A stretch of DNA of 64,000 nt, from the NCBI RefSeq assembly GCF_022965805.1, contig NC_133103.1, forward strand, positions 49,432,490 through 49,496,489. The letters run 5' to 3'. How positions within the stretch are numbered: position 1 is the stretch's first letter; each line of letters begins with the position of its first letter. The position numbers were made by a program, and so were the translations under genes. This document shows positions 23,814 to 35,010 of this stretch, one piece after another. Source of the DNA: Primulina eburnea. Taxonomy: Eukaryota > Streptophyta > Magnoliopsida > Lamiales > Gesneriaceae. The notes under the pieces are model-generated. The model was not told the origin of the DNA, did no database searches, and saw nothing but the letters and a program-made list of their open reading frames with translations.

Positions 23814-24759
23814 AATAACCAACAGAATTAGCTCGTAGCAAACTATGATGCTTGACCTTAGGGATTCAATCTTTTCAAGGATAAAAAATATATTATACAG
23901 AATTTATACATCATGTGGAAGTGAGAAATATCATTTAAAATTTGATGTTGACATCACACCTTACTCTATTGATTTTGTTCAATCTCATGTTTTTTGTGCG
24001 TCCTATTTCTGAAGCCATCGCCCTGTATACATCATATGAAAGGATTTTATATTTTTTGTTTTATTCATCGAGAAAATATAACCACAGATTTTTATTTCTA
24101 TATTTCGCAAAACAAAAAGAAAGAGTGAACTATACATCATATGAAAGAATTTTATATATATTTTTAAGAAAATAGTTTCGAAAAAATGGATAGATTTAGG
24201 TTGTAGCAAAGTCTAATTATTGGTCTCATGCATTTAAAATTTTGATGATTAAGTTAGCTGTATTGGAAGCGTCACAATTCAGATTTTTCAATTTATATTT
24301 TGCAAGAAAATTAAAGTACACGTAATCCATGTGTATTATGAAAGTGTGAAGAATGAAGAAAGTTTTAATTTTGAATTGTGAATTTTGTCCTTTGTTTGTA
24401 TATATTTTAAAAAGGGCTGAAAAATTGGCGTAGGTGTTTTTTTAAAATAAATTGTTATGATGGTACCAAAGTATAAAAAGATAAAGTATCTTGTTATTAT
24501 CTAGGGAAAGTTGTAGTCACAGTCTTGTAACTTGGTAATTTTGAGTTTTAGTCATGTAAATTGTCAAAATTTGATTTTCATACAATAACTTGTAATTTTG
24601 TCATACTTTGGTAGAGTTATATGAGATGCCTGGGGCCGAAGAGGGCGAGGATGATCGCCGGTGCCATAAGATTGAATGGACAATGAGAGGCTCCTGATAG
24701 GTTTCTAGGCGAAGGGAACATGAATGAATCGATCAGAATGAGAGGAATTCAAAAACTGT
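23814..24759. repeat. Direct duplicate D2
   Basis: Second copy of 19657-20623. Here the sequence continues without interruption into the rest of the Cassandra-type LTR, so this copy shows the uninterrupted state of the site. Confidence 0.8.
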
Positions 24760-25010
24760 TCATGTTTGAGACTGTGTATTTGAGAAGGGATTAAAAGATT
24801 TGATATGTACTACTCATATCAAGAATATGCATCTTCTTTTCAGGAGCCCGTGACATAAAACTCCAAAGTTAAGTGTGCTTGACTTGGGACAATTCTGGGA
24901 TGGATGATCCCTTAGAAGTTTCTCATGTTGTGTGTGACTGGGGACATAAGCACGCTGAAAATACTCGTCTTGGTATTCGGCACCAATTCTATCCTACTTG
25001 GAACATGTTA
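24622..25010 (+). mobile_element. Cassandra-type TRIM LTR with 5S-rRNA-like core
   Basis: It begins TGAGATGCCTGGGGCCGAAG. Between 24845 and 24935 it holds blocks corresponding to the 5S rRNA internal promoter: an A box (AGTTAAGTGTGCTTGACT), an intermediate element (GATGGATGATCC) and a C box (TAGAAGTTTCTCATGTTG). Cassandra elements are known to carry 5S sequence in their LTRs, and the flanking text (CAGGAGCCCGTGACATAAAA, GCTGAAAATACTCGTCTTGG) fits what I remember of that family. It is a lone LTR copy; the right boundary is approximate. Confidence 0.7.
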
Positions 25011-26206
25011 AAAAAATGAGAAAATTTTCAAAACGACCTTCGATAATTCAAAATGGGAGGAACAAATTTTGTCTTCTACCTTTATTTTTTTATGTATATT
25101 TTAATGTGTGTAATATAGGCTTTGTTCCTGTCACGGTCCACGGAGTAAAGCATCTACGTCAAATAAGAAATATTTGATGGATTTAGTGGTTCTGAGCAAA
25201 AAAAAAAAGATCAAAATAAAAAAATCTAGTTGGTGGATCAAACTAAAATTTTACAAGTTACAACACTAAAACCTAAAATAGGCTAACTTTGAAGACTAAA
25301 ATTACAATTTTCCTTGCTTATCTAATAAATAGAGCTAATAAAGTAATTAAAATTAAAATCAATATATTATTTAAAATTACAATTTTATTTATTAAATTTT
25401 CAAATTTTGAACTGTAATTTAAATTACATTAGAATTTTTAAAACTAAATTACAATTTTTTTAATTCTGGACAACATTATACAATAATTAAATTTAAAATA
25501 ATATATATTACTTAAAATCATAAAATTTTTAATTAAATTTACAAATTTTAAATTTATACTGAATTGATTTAGAAATTTGAAAATCAAATTAAAACTTTAT
25601 TAAATGATATTTAAATTATAAATAACACTTCACTAAGTATATTTTATTTATTTCAAATGAGATAACCCTTTGTCACGCTCCGAGACCGAGATTAGAGGAC
25701 ACCGACATTGTTTTACAAATCGTGGGTTTTACTTCCTTCCCTCCTTATGAAAAGTTTCACCCCCTCTGAATTTCTAATATCGTTCCTGACAAATCTGATA
25801 AAAAAAGAGATAAAAGTAAAGCAAAACGATCCTCGATAATTCAAAATAGGTTGAACAAATTTTGTCTATTTCATTTATTTTTGTTTATGTATATTTTAAT
25901 GTGCGTAATATAAGTTTTATCTTTGTCACGTAGGAGAGCATTTTTTTCAAATAAGCAGTATTCGGTGGATCTAGTGGTTTCGAACAAAAAAAAGACCGAA
26001 ACAAAAAAATCAAGTTACTGGATGAAAAATAAAATTTGACAAGTGACGACATTAAAACCTAATATATCTCAACTTACAAGACTAAAATTGCAAATTTTCT
26101 TGCTTATCTAATAAATAGAGTTTATACAATAATTAAAATTAAAATAAATATATTATTTAAAATAACTTATTATGAATTTTAAATATTTGAAGTGTAATGT
26201 AAATTA
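24944..26206. repeat. Direct duplicate X1 with two internal ~790-base units
   Basis: It starts in the Cassandra LTR (ACATAAGCACG) and matches 27350-28610 at about 93 percent by eye. Inside it two related units begin near 25030 and 25822 (CAAAACGA..CTCGATAATTCAAAAT). A reversed gypsy LTR end (TGTCACGCTCCGAGACCG) lies at 25673. There is no coding sequence. It is cut at 26206 by a gag fragment. Confidence 0.7.
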
Positions 26207-27349
26207 TTTACATTCCTTTCAACTCGAACAGTCGGTACTTCAGGTTCATATATCATACTGGATTTGACAAAATGAATGAATTTCCCTTTGCCTTTATCCA
26301 GTTCTGGCTTGGTACTTGTTTCAGAAGTGCTTTCATTATTGCTGAATCCGAGACCACTTATGTTACCGGATTGCTTATGCAATTCTTGCATCTCTTCTAA
26401 AGAAACAGACGACTTATTCCATTCATTTACCAGAACACACTTCTTCTGATTTTCAGATCTCATTGTCTGGTAATCTTCATTTACTCTTTCATTCTCAGTT
26501 CTCAACTTATTTATCTCAACTTTTAAATCATTGCAGCTATTCTCTTGTAAACAAGTGAGTTTACTGACTTGATTTTTTAAGTTTTGATTTTCAGTCTTAA
26601 CTTCCTCGAATGATTGAGAAAGTCTTGAGTACTCTTCCACCATGTCGTGCAATTCCTTAATCAAATCAGTTCGTGTAAATTCGTCAGAGTCAAAGTGAAG
26701 TACCTCTTCAGATGTCGAGGTTGGTTCAATATCCGTTATAAGACATTTGATCTCTTCTGCATCACTTTCACTGGAATAATTAGATATTTCTGAGTCAGAT
26801 GACTCAGAATTGGAATCCGCCCATTTAGACTTGCTTTCTTCAGCAATCATCGTTTTGCGGTATCTTCTGAACTTCTTGTCATTCCTTTTGTATTCTTTAT
26901 TCTTCTGGTCATCTTTCTTGGGGTTTGGACAGTCAGCAATAAATTGACCAATCTTTCCACAGTTGAAGCACCCCATATCACCAGGTGGTGAATCCTTCTT
27001 GAAGTTCCGATTAGGACTTTGGTAAGCTCGGTGATTCTTTTTCATGAACCTGGAGAACTTTTTCACAAAGAGAGACATAGCATCATTGTTGATCTTTTCA
27101 GTAGTCTTTTCAGAAGTATTCACAATGCAGGTAGCAGGTAATGCTTGTGGGATGACTACAGCAGCATCAGCAGCAGTAGAAGTAGTAGCAGCAAGAGCCT
27201 TGGTTGACAGATTTGTTGAGGGCTCTTCTTTGCTTCTCACTTCTAACTGGAACTCATAGGCTTTTAAATCAGCGAACAAGTCATGTAGCTCCAACTTGTT
27301 TAGATCTTTAGAGACTCTCATAGCCATTATTTTGATGTCCAACTTGTTT
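26207..27349 (-). pseudogene. gag: Sirevirus gag fragment
   Basis: A frame open from 27342 downwards encodes the middle and C-terminal gag (AMRVSKDLNKLELHDLFADL, zinc knuckle, acidic Ser-rich stretch, coiled coil). It is collinear with 12376-13520 of the first element. The zinc knuckle reads CFNCGKIGQFIADC: the His of CCHC is replaced by Gln. The capsid part, the 5' leader and the 5' LTR are missing on one side, and all of pol on the other. It sits between X1 and X2. Confidence 0.82.
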
Positions 27350-28860
27350 ACATAAGCACGGTGAAAATACTCGTCTTGGTATTTGGCACCAATTCTCTCC
27401 TACTTGGAACATGTTAAAACAATGAGAAAATTAAGCAAAACGACCTTCGATAATTCAAAATAGGAGGACAAATTTTGTCTTCTACCTTTATTTTTGTTTA
27501 TGTATAATTTAATGTGTGTAATATAGGCTTTATTCTTGTCACGGAGAAGAGCATCTATGTCAAATAAGCAATATTTGGTGGATTTAGTGGTTTTGAGCAA
27601 AAAAAAGATCAAAATAAAAAAAATTCAAGTTGCTGGATGAAACTATAATTTGACAAGTTACAACACTAAAACCTAAAATAGGCTAATTTAAAATACTAAA
27701 ATTACAATTTTCCTTGTTTATCTAATGAATAGAGCTAATACAATAATTAAAAATAAAATCAATATATTATTTAAAATTATAAATTTTTTAATTAATTTTT
27801 CAAATTTTGAAGTGTAATGTAAATTACATTAGAAATTTTAAAACTAAATTACAATTAGAATTATACAATAATTAAAATTTAAAATAATATATATTACTTA
27901 AAATCATAATTATTTAATTAAATTTACAAATTTTAAATTTACACTGAATTGAATTAGAAATTTGAAAATCAAATTAACTTTATTAATGATATTTAAAATA
28001 TAAATAACACTTCACTAATTATACTTTATTTATTTCAAATGATATAACCCTTTGTCACGATCTGAGACCGAGATTAGGCGACACCGACATTGTTTTACAA
28101 ATCATGGGTTTTACTTCCCTCCCTCCTTATGAAAAGTTTCATTCCCCTCTGAATTTCTAATATCGTTCCTGACAAATCTATAAAAAAAAGAGAGAAAACT
28201 AAAGCAAAACGATCCTCAATCATTCAAAATGGGATGAACAAATTTTGTCTTTTTCATTTATTTTTGTTTATGTGTATTTTAATGTGCGTAATATAAGTTT
28301 TACAATTGTCACATGAGCCACATAGGAGAGCATCTGTGTAAAATAAGAGTATTCAATAGATCTAGTGGTTTTGAACAAAAAAAAAGACCAAAAAAAAAAA
28401 AAAATCAAGTTACTGGACGAAAACTAAAATTTGACAAGTGACGACATTAAAACCTAAAATAGGTCAACTTACAAGACTAAAATTGTAATTTTCCTTTCTT
28501 ATCTAATAAATAGATTTTATTCAATAAGTAAAACTAAAATCAATATATTATTTGAAATTATAAGTTTTGTTATGAAATTTTAAATTTTTGAAGTGTAACG
28601 TAAATGACATTAGAAATTTTAAAACTAAATTACAATTTTATTAACTCTTGACAACATTACACAATAATTAAAATTTAAAATAATATATATTATTTAAAAT
28701 CATAAATTTTCTGTTAAATTTACACATTTTAAATGTATCCTGTATTTCATTAATTTAAAAATCAAATTAAAACTTTATCATTGCTATTTAAAATGTAAAT
28801 AACACTTCACTGAGTATATTTTATTTATTTCAAATGAGATAACCCCTTCATCTCTTATTT
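27350..28860. repeat. Direct duplicate X2 and continuation
   Basis: Second copy of X1, starting inside the Cassandra LTR and continuing past the point where X1 is cut. It contains the same two units (near 27440 and 28205) and the same reversed LTR end (28054). Long A and T runs; no coding sequence. Confidence 0.7.
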
Positions 28861-29610
28861 TTCTTGTAAAATTCGCATTGAAAGTATGCTTGATTGGTAC
28901 TTTCTGTAAGGATCGATCGATATGTTTAGACGGGGTGAATATAAATTGCACGTTTTTAAATTGTTTTTGTGCTGCTATAAAACGTGTCCTTATACTTGAA
29001 ATATGTGTTGTAGAGTGTTTGAACTTAAAGCCAAAATTTCAGCTTTAAAGAGATATGAGGTGGAGAACAAAAGGAAGAAAGAAACAAAAGAAATGAAACC
29101 ACTGCAAATGAGAGCTTGTAATTTTATATGGTTCATGATGATTCTTGAATGTTTCTCCTCATTTCAATTTAGAAATTAAAATTGCTTCTTGATTCAGTAA
29201 ATATTTATTTACCTTTGACTTATTTTATATTAAATTATAAAAATATTATTTTTTATGTCAAAAGTATTAGTTTTCAATCGTAAAACTATTGATTTTATAA
29301 TTTTTATAATAAGTGAGCAAAATTTAGTGTCAGTTAAGTTATGAATAAAAATATTACTTTTATGTCAAACGTATTAGTTTTTATATTAAATGTATTACTT
29401 TTTATGTAAATTGTATTACTTGAAAGTGTATGTTTATTTGACTCAAAATAGTTATTTTTATGTCAAAAGTATCATATTTCAATACAAAAGTAGGAAAAAA
29501 ATCAATTTTAGTGTTGTAAATTGGCATGTTATGGTTTTAGTCATGTAACTTGTTAAAATTTCGTTATGTTAAAATATAAACTATGTAATGTTAAATTTCT
29601 TAGTCTTTTA
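28861..29610. other. AT-rich stretch with LTR-like remnant
   Basis: 28913-29200 begins TGTAAGGATCGATCGATATG followed by a GACGGGGTGAATA motif that recalls the start of Sirevirus-type LTRs (compare AGGGGGGGTGAATAAA at 1795), so it is probably a decayed LTR. 29230-29610 repeats TATTACTTTTTATGT-like words also found in the small inverted-repeat element at 51796. No gene is seen. Confidence 0.4.
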
Positions 29611-29672
29611 ATTTATATATCTTTTCATATAGTTTTAAAATTGTTTGTTTAAATCTCAATCTCATTAATAAT

Positions 29673-31809
29673 TGTCACGCCCCGAGCCCGGGTGTTGGAT
29701 CGAAATAGTCTCTGATCAGCATCAGTCAATAATGAACTGATGCATATTCAAAGAAACTCAACCTTCCAATGAGCTGCAATAGCTCGTGTTCTAAGATCGT
29801 ATACACCGATGAATTAAATCGAGTTTGGTTAAAAACCAAGCGGAAGACACTCGAAATAATCCTTCGTTAAGAAAACAAACTGATCAATTTTATATATCTT
29901 GTGCAACTGGTTAACTGAAGAAAAGAAGTCAGTTAGAGCTTATATCAGTTCGGTTATGGACAGAACTGAACTGATATCAGCTGGACTGATGAAACAATTA
30001 AGAACAACACAGTTAAACAGTTAGACTGAAAACAAAACACAAGATATGTTTATGGATGTTCGGAGACTTCAACTGCTCCTACGTCACCCCTTCTACCTCC
30101 TCGGGTAGGATACGCTAGAAGACTTTGATTTATACAACTACTTGTACAAACCCACCCAGCTTAGGACTTACCCACTGCCTAACTGAACTCCTAGCTACGA
30201 CTGAAGGCAGCACCTTCCAGCCAACACTTGTTTAACGTCTATGTGTCAAAGACTACATACACATGTTTTACGTCTGTGTGCAAGACGAAATCTGAGATGA
30301 TGAGTGAGTGAGTGTGTGTGTGTGTGTGTGTGAGAACTGATCAATGAACACTACCCGAAAGTGTTCTCACACACTGAGGAAAAAAGGCTTCTAATCTAAG
30401 CTGATAATACAATGAAGTGTTCCCTCTAGGCTGATTGCTTCTAACAAGCTGATATGTAATAAGTGTGCCCTTGTTCTCTGTTCTCTTTTTTCTCAGTATT
30501 AGTCTTCACTGAACTTCAGCTTCTATTTATAGGCGTTTGGCTGACCGTACAGTAAGACTCAATAATGTGTCCGTTGCATTTTGAATTTGTTCCTCGACAT
30601 CTTTCCGGAACTTTTGGCTTTAAGCTCTGATGCAACGTCTCTTATTGTACTGTGGTAGTACAATAGCTTTTGTACCTTCGTGCTTAGCTGGATTCCATTA
30701 TTAAGCTTGTCTTGATCTGCAACTGATTGACTTTGACTGATGCTTTCAACTGGTCTTCAGTTGGGCTGGTGAAATCAGTTGAACTGATTTCACTCTTTCA
30801 GTTGGCACTTCAGTTCGACTGATTTCAGTTTACTCGATCAGTTGGACGTCTTCAGTTAGTATTCCTCGACAGCTTTAGTTTTGGTTCGTAACTGATTAAT
30901 TCAGTTCCAGCTTACTACACACTAAGGTAGATTATTAGAAACAAAATAACAAGTTTTGTTAGCATCAAAATTAAGCAAGGATTGCGAACTTGAAAAGTTC
31001 CAACACCGGGCGCGCGGCTGCGTGACTGCACAATGGGCCCCTATAGCAACTACTTCGTATTCGTCTTCGCTTTTACGAAAATGATTAACCCAAGTTGCTA
31101 TAGAAGTCCATTGTAAGCCATTATAAACTCATTTTAAATCTTTGATTTTTTCGATGTGGGACAAGGGTATCACAATAAACCCTCCTTCAGAACGCGACGT
31201 CCTCGTCGCGGCCTGACCCCTCGATCCACCAGCACCGAGAATCTAGAGGTGGCTCCTACAGGTTCAAGAGGTGGCTCCCGTCATGTAGCACTTTTCCCCG
31301 CAGGTTCAAGAGGTGGCTCCCATGCACGTAGCACTTTGCCCCGCATAGCACTTATTTCTCGGTGTTCCATGCCGGTGACCGGCTCTGATACCATTCTGTC
31401 ACGCCCCGAGCCCGGGCCCGCGCCTGCGTGACTGCACAATGGGCCCCTATAGCAACTACTTCGTATTCGTCATCGCTTTTACGAAAATGATTAACCCAAG
31501 TTGCTATAGAAGTCCATTGTAAGCCATTATAATCTCATTTTAAATCTTTGATTTTTTCGATGTGGGACAAGGGTATCACAATCAACCCTCCTTCAGAACG
31601 CGACGTCCTCGTCGCGGCCTGACCCCTCGATCCACCAGCACCGAGAATCTAGAGGTGGCTCCTACAGGTTCAAGAGGTGGCTCCCGTCATGTAGCACTTT
31701 TCCCCGCAGGTTCAAGAGGTGGTTCCCATGCACGTAGCACTTTGACCCACATTTTAGAATAACGATCCATTTAATCCCAAGAAATAGAATTAGAGCCCGG
31801 GTCCCCACA
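29673..31809 (-). mobile_element. Miniature LTR element (TRIM-like), tandemly rearranged
   Basis: The outer ends are TGTCACGC and GTCCCCACA, flanked by the 5-base target duplication ATAAT (29668-29672 and 31810-31814). Inside are two copies of a 184-base LTR (TGTCACGCCCC to GGGTATCACA): one at 31397-31580, the other at 29673-31174 split by a nested solo LTR. A 222-base internal region (31175-31396) lies between them and has, on the minus strand, a TGGTATCAGAGCC primer site and an AAGGAGGG purine tract. A second, partial internal region follows at 31581-31750. No protein is encoded. The GC-rich plus frames at 31156 and 31562 are by-products of this repeat. Confidence 0.78.
29693..31005 (-). 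mobile_element. Solo LTR nested in the miniature element
   Basis: 1313 bases from TGTTGGATCG to GTTCCAACA, with the target duplication CCGGG on both sides (29688-29692, 31006-31010). The empty site is present in the neighbouring repeat at 31397. It shares the CTACGTCACCCCTTCT and CTAGAAGACTTTGA motifs with Sirevirus LTRs and contains a TG microsatellite (30309-30331). The same family lies in the opposite orientation at 40522-41814 and from 53844. Confidence 0.85.
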
Positions 31810-33671
31810 ATAATAATGTGAAAACTAAATTTTATTATATTTTACATATTTGAACTGAATAATCTATTACGCACAATTGTAAAAGATTATATATATTATG
31901 TTGCTTTTGTGTTCGATTGACTCCTGTTTCCTGATTATTTCATAAAATATTCACTCCTCACACACCCGCCCAAATAAGGAAAAAAAAATCCATGTTTGTT
32001 AGAATATTTTTATTACCCTGAATTTTGGTTATTGACAAATAACATCATTAAGTTGTTTCACAATCCAACTATTTATTGTTTGTAAATTCTGGTTTTCTGA
32101 TCAGTAGATCAAGTCTGACCATTCAGCACTTTAACAACTTCTGCCGCAAACTTCAAAGATCATCTGTTTTCTGACCACAAAATTTGTGATTGCATAAGTG
32201 TTACCGTTAAAGTCCAACCACACTTCAACCGGTTAGATATGAGAAAATCGAGGATTGTATGTTGAACTCAAGCCTTTTCTGTTAATGTATAACGGTACAA
32301 TATTCTACCAACTCCAAATGATATAGTGTTTTCCAAAGTGTCCAAAGTCAATCTACTTTTAGAGACTATATGTTCTAAAGACGGAAAAAGCTAAGGGGAC
32401 ATTAAATGAAATTTATTACGTGTTGATAATAAAAAGGTCATTCTGTCAGTAAAAAGTACATATGATCATTGAAAAGCAATACCCGACTGTTGAAGCATTT
32501 CAAATATAAATATGCAAACTCAAGATTGAAGAATCAGTTAGTTAAACCCATGATTGGAAACATACATATTTCAAGTCCGCATTCATTCAAGATTTCTGAG
32601 TACACATAAGCAATAATACTTCAAGCTTCTCACTTAGTACACGTATATACATCAGAACATATCAGATATTCAAGGATCACTTTGTGTCACCCTACCAATT
32701 CAAACCGTTCAAGCTAATCGTTGATTTTTCTGTTGTTGTCTAGTGAACTGAGGGTTCTTAAACATCTAGAACTTATAAAGTGATCACTAGCTATGAATTT
32801 CAGCTACAAAAAGTTGTAAAACCAAATAGTTTTATTGGATTCCTTTCTTAGTGGAAAAAACGGTAAGATGTAAGAATGTTAATCTCCGAACATCTATCCA
32901 TAAATTTTTATCTTATTTCCTTTACGTACTTTACATTCTTCCCTATTCTTTATCCATCTGTTTCTTGTTAATTGTTGTTGGCATTGTACATATAAATTAT
33001 CACTATTCAACCCGAATTGTTTCCGCATTGTTTATTTTCAGTAGTCCAGTGAAGCTAGTCATTCAGTGTTGTTCGATTTCCTATTAGATTCTCAAAACAT
33101 CTTCTTTATCATATAAATATGCAAAATAAAATGTTTCATTGAAAATAAATTAATTTTCTGGATGTGATTTTCAAAATTATTATAAAAAAAATTAGAGAAG
33201 AAATAAGCTAATTAATTGCATGTCAACAATTAAATTCTTTACTTGATTGATAATAGGGAAAATGAAATTTTCATTGTATATGTCTGTCTATTCTCAATTT
33301 TAGTCTTCTATATTTTAAAATTTAATATTAGTCTCGTATGTTTAAAATTTTTGACAATTTTAATCATTTTTCTTCAGAAGTGTTGATTTGACACTACATG
33401 TGTGAGAGTCACATCTCTGCCAAATCGGAAAACAAGAGCATAATTGCACTAAAAGTAAATGTGGTGGACTATGATTAAAATTTGATAACATATAATAGAC
33501 GACAAAAGCCATAAAAATACAAATACGAAATAAATTTTTCATAATATAAATGTGTATAGTTTCAAGGTTCGGGTGACAACTTAAAAAAATATAACGTACA
33601 TGGAGAAATGGATCACTCATTGTTTTAAATTTATTAAAAGTTAAAAGATAACATTCTTGATCAAACATATA

Positions 33672-34983
33672 TGTGAGGACCCAAGAATTAGCTACACAAA
33701 GGCATGAATTCAAAGAGGAATTTGAAGGGACATAACAACATTTTAATGGTGTTTAAAGACATAAGGAGGCCATAAGCATGGTGGTAATGGTATTGAATGG
33801 TAGCCTCTTCCCCTCCCATCCATGAACATTGTGGTAATGGCATTGAATGGTAGCCTCTTCACCTCCCCTCCATGAAGCTATAAATACCCCCCAAGAGCTA
33901 AAGGAAACCACACCAAAAACAAGGCAGAAGCTGTCCTCCATATTTTCGAGCTCCATAGCGGTTATTCTCAAGCCTCGGTTTACCTCCATCCTACCCACAT
34001 TTTGTCCCAAGTTTTGAGCTAAGGTTGCTGCTCAAGTGCTGCCACTATTCGTAAGAGTTCGAGTGGAATTCCTCCCACAAGTTCTTCACGTTTTATTCCG
34101 AAGATAATAATCAAGTAAGTGGGTTTTTGCTATGTATTTCTTTGTAACTTAAAATTTGTATAAGTATGACATGCTTGTATGTGTGTCAAATCATTTTTGA
34201 AAAATGCTATATTATGTATGATAAAAATCTCGATCGATGTACGATATGTTCTTCTGGTCTCGACGTTCTTTGAATCTGCTGAGTCCTCTCATAATTATGA
34301 TAAGCACTGTTTGATGTATCTGATTTTGTAATACACTGTTATGATTCGAGTTGGATATGGAACGATGATTGTAAATTCTGTTATGGCCCCCATCAGTGGG
34401 TATAAAACTGTGTTATGTCCCCCATCAGTGGGTATAAAACTGTGTTTTGGCCAAACCCCTTAGAGGACTAACATATGGGGCACAATTTGGCCATGGAGGA
34501 CAAGATGAATAACAGTGTTCCGTTTGTTCCGATCTGTTCTGTTCTGATAAGTTTTGTTTCACCTTTTGAGTCTGATTCGGTTAATGTTTGATACGATAAG
34601 TTTTGAAAGTCTGTTAGAAGATGTTTTAAAATTATCTTTATATGTATTTATTTGTGGTAATCGATCGGCCCCCACTTGCGGAGCGTTTCCCAAAGCACTC
34701 ACCCCTTACATCTCTCCCCTGATAAGAATGATGAACAATTGAACGAGGAGGAACATGAGACGTTCTGGGGCTCGTGATCGCACCAAAAGATCTAGACTCA
34801 AGACTTTGTATTTATTTCGCTTCCGCAATTCTGATGTAATTTTCATTTTGTTGTCATTGTAAAGAAAATATTTATTTATGAAAAAGACTGGTGTTTGGTT
34901 ATTTGCTACGAGACTTAATTGTTTTCATGTAAATTGATAAACAATGTCGGATGTCACCGATGCCTCGGTCTCGGGGTGTGACA
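33672..34983 (+). repeat. 5' LTR of the gypsy element
   Basis: TGTGAGGACC to GGGGTGTGACA, 1312 bp. It contains an internal 55-base tandem duplication (TGGTAATGG..GAATGGTAGCC, near 33780 and 33833), then the TATA box. A repeated GGCCCCCATCAGTGGG block lies near 34385 and 34420. Confidence 0.92.
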
Positions 34984-34989
34984 TTTTAG

Positions 34990-35001
34990 TGGTATCAGAG
35001 T
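34990..35001 (+). other. Primer binding site of the gypsy element
   Basis: TGGTATCAGAGT follows the LTR by six bases. It is initiator methionine tRNA type. Confidence 0.85.
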
Positions 35002-35010
35002 TGGTACTTA

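Larger units (their letters stand above)
29611..33671. repeat. Tandem array unit A (intergenic block, interrupted)
   Basis: 29611-29672 plus 31810-33671 align with unit B (39780-42825) and unit C (from 53085). They share the TTACCCTGAATTTTGG, CACAATCCAAC and TTACCGTTAAAGTCCAACC blocks. The last part (33360-33671) matches the sequence 3' of the terpene synthase gene (42520-42825 and 46431-46510). The block is split by a miniature LTR element and ends where a gypsy LTR starts, so its terpene synthase is gone. A lacks the 1.3 kb LTR shared by B and C. A plus-strand frame at 32851-33087 has no recognisable feature. Confidence 0.75.

Noticed and set aside
19657..24759. D1 and D2 as LTRs of one element
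   Set aside because: They lack TG/CA ends, a primer site and a purine tract, and the enclosed sequence begins with a different LTR. They are duplicated flanking sequence.
24845..24935. Functional 5S rRNA gene
   Set aside because: Only the internal promoter part is recognisable, with many differences from 5S rRNA, and it is embedded in an LTR-like sequence. It fits a Cassandra LTR better.
31156..31762. Two GC-rich plus-strand frames (Arg/Ser/Gly-rich) as genes
   Set aside because: They are nearly identical copies made by the miniature element's repeated internal region, which has its primer site on the minus strand.
33753..34010. Minus-strand frame in the gypsy LTR and its twin at 37894-38148
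   Set aside because: Both lie in the two LTR copies and are antisense to the LTR. Preservation is explained by LTR similarity, and there is no start or family support.
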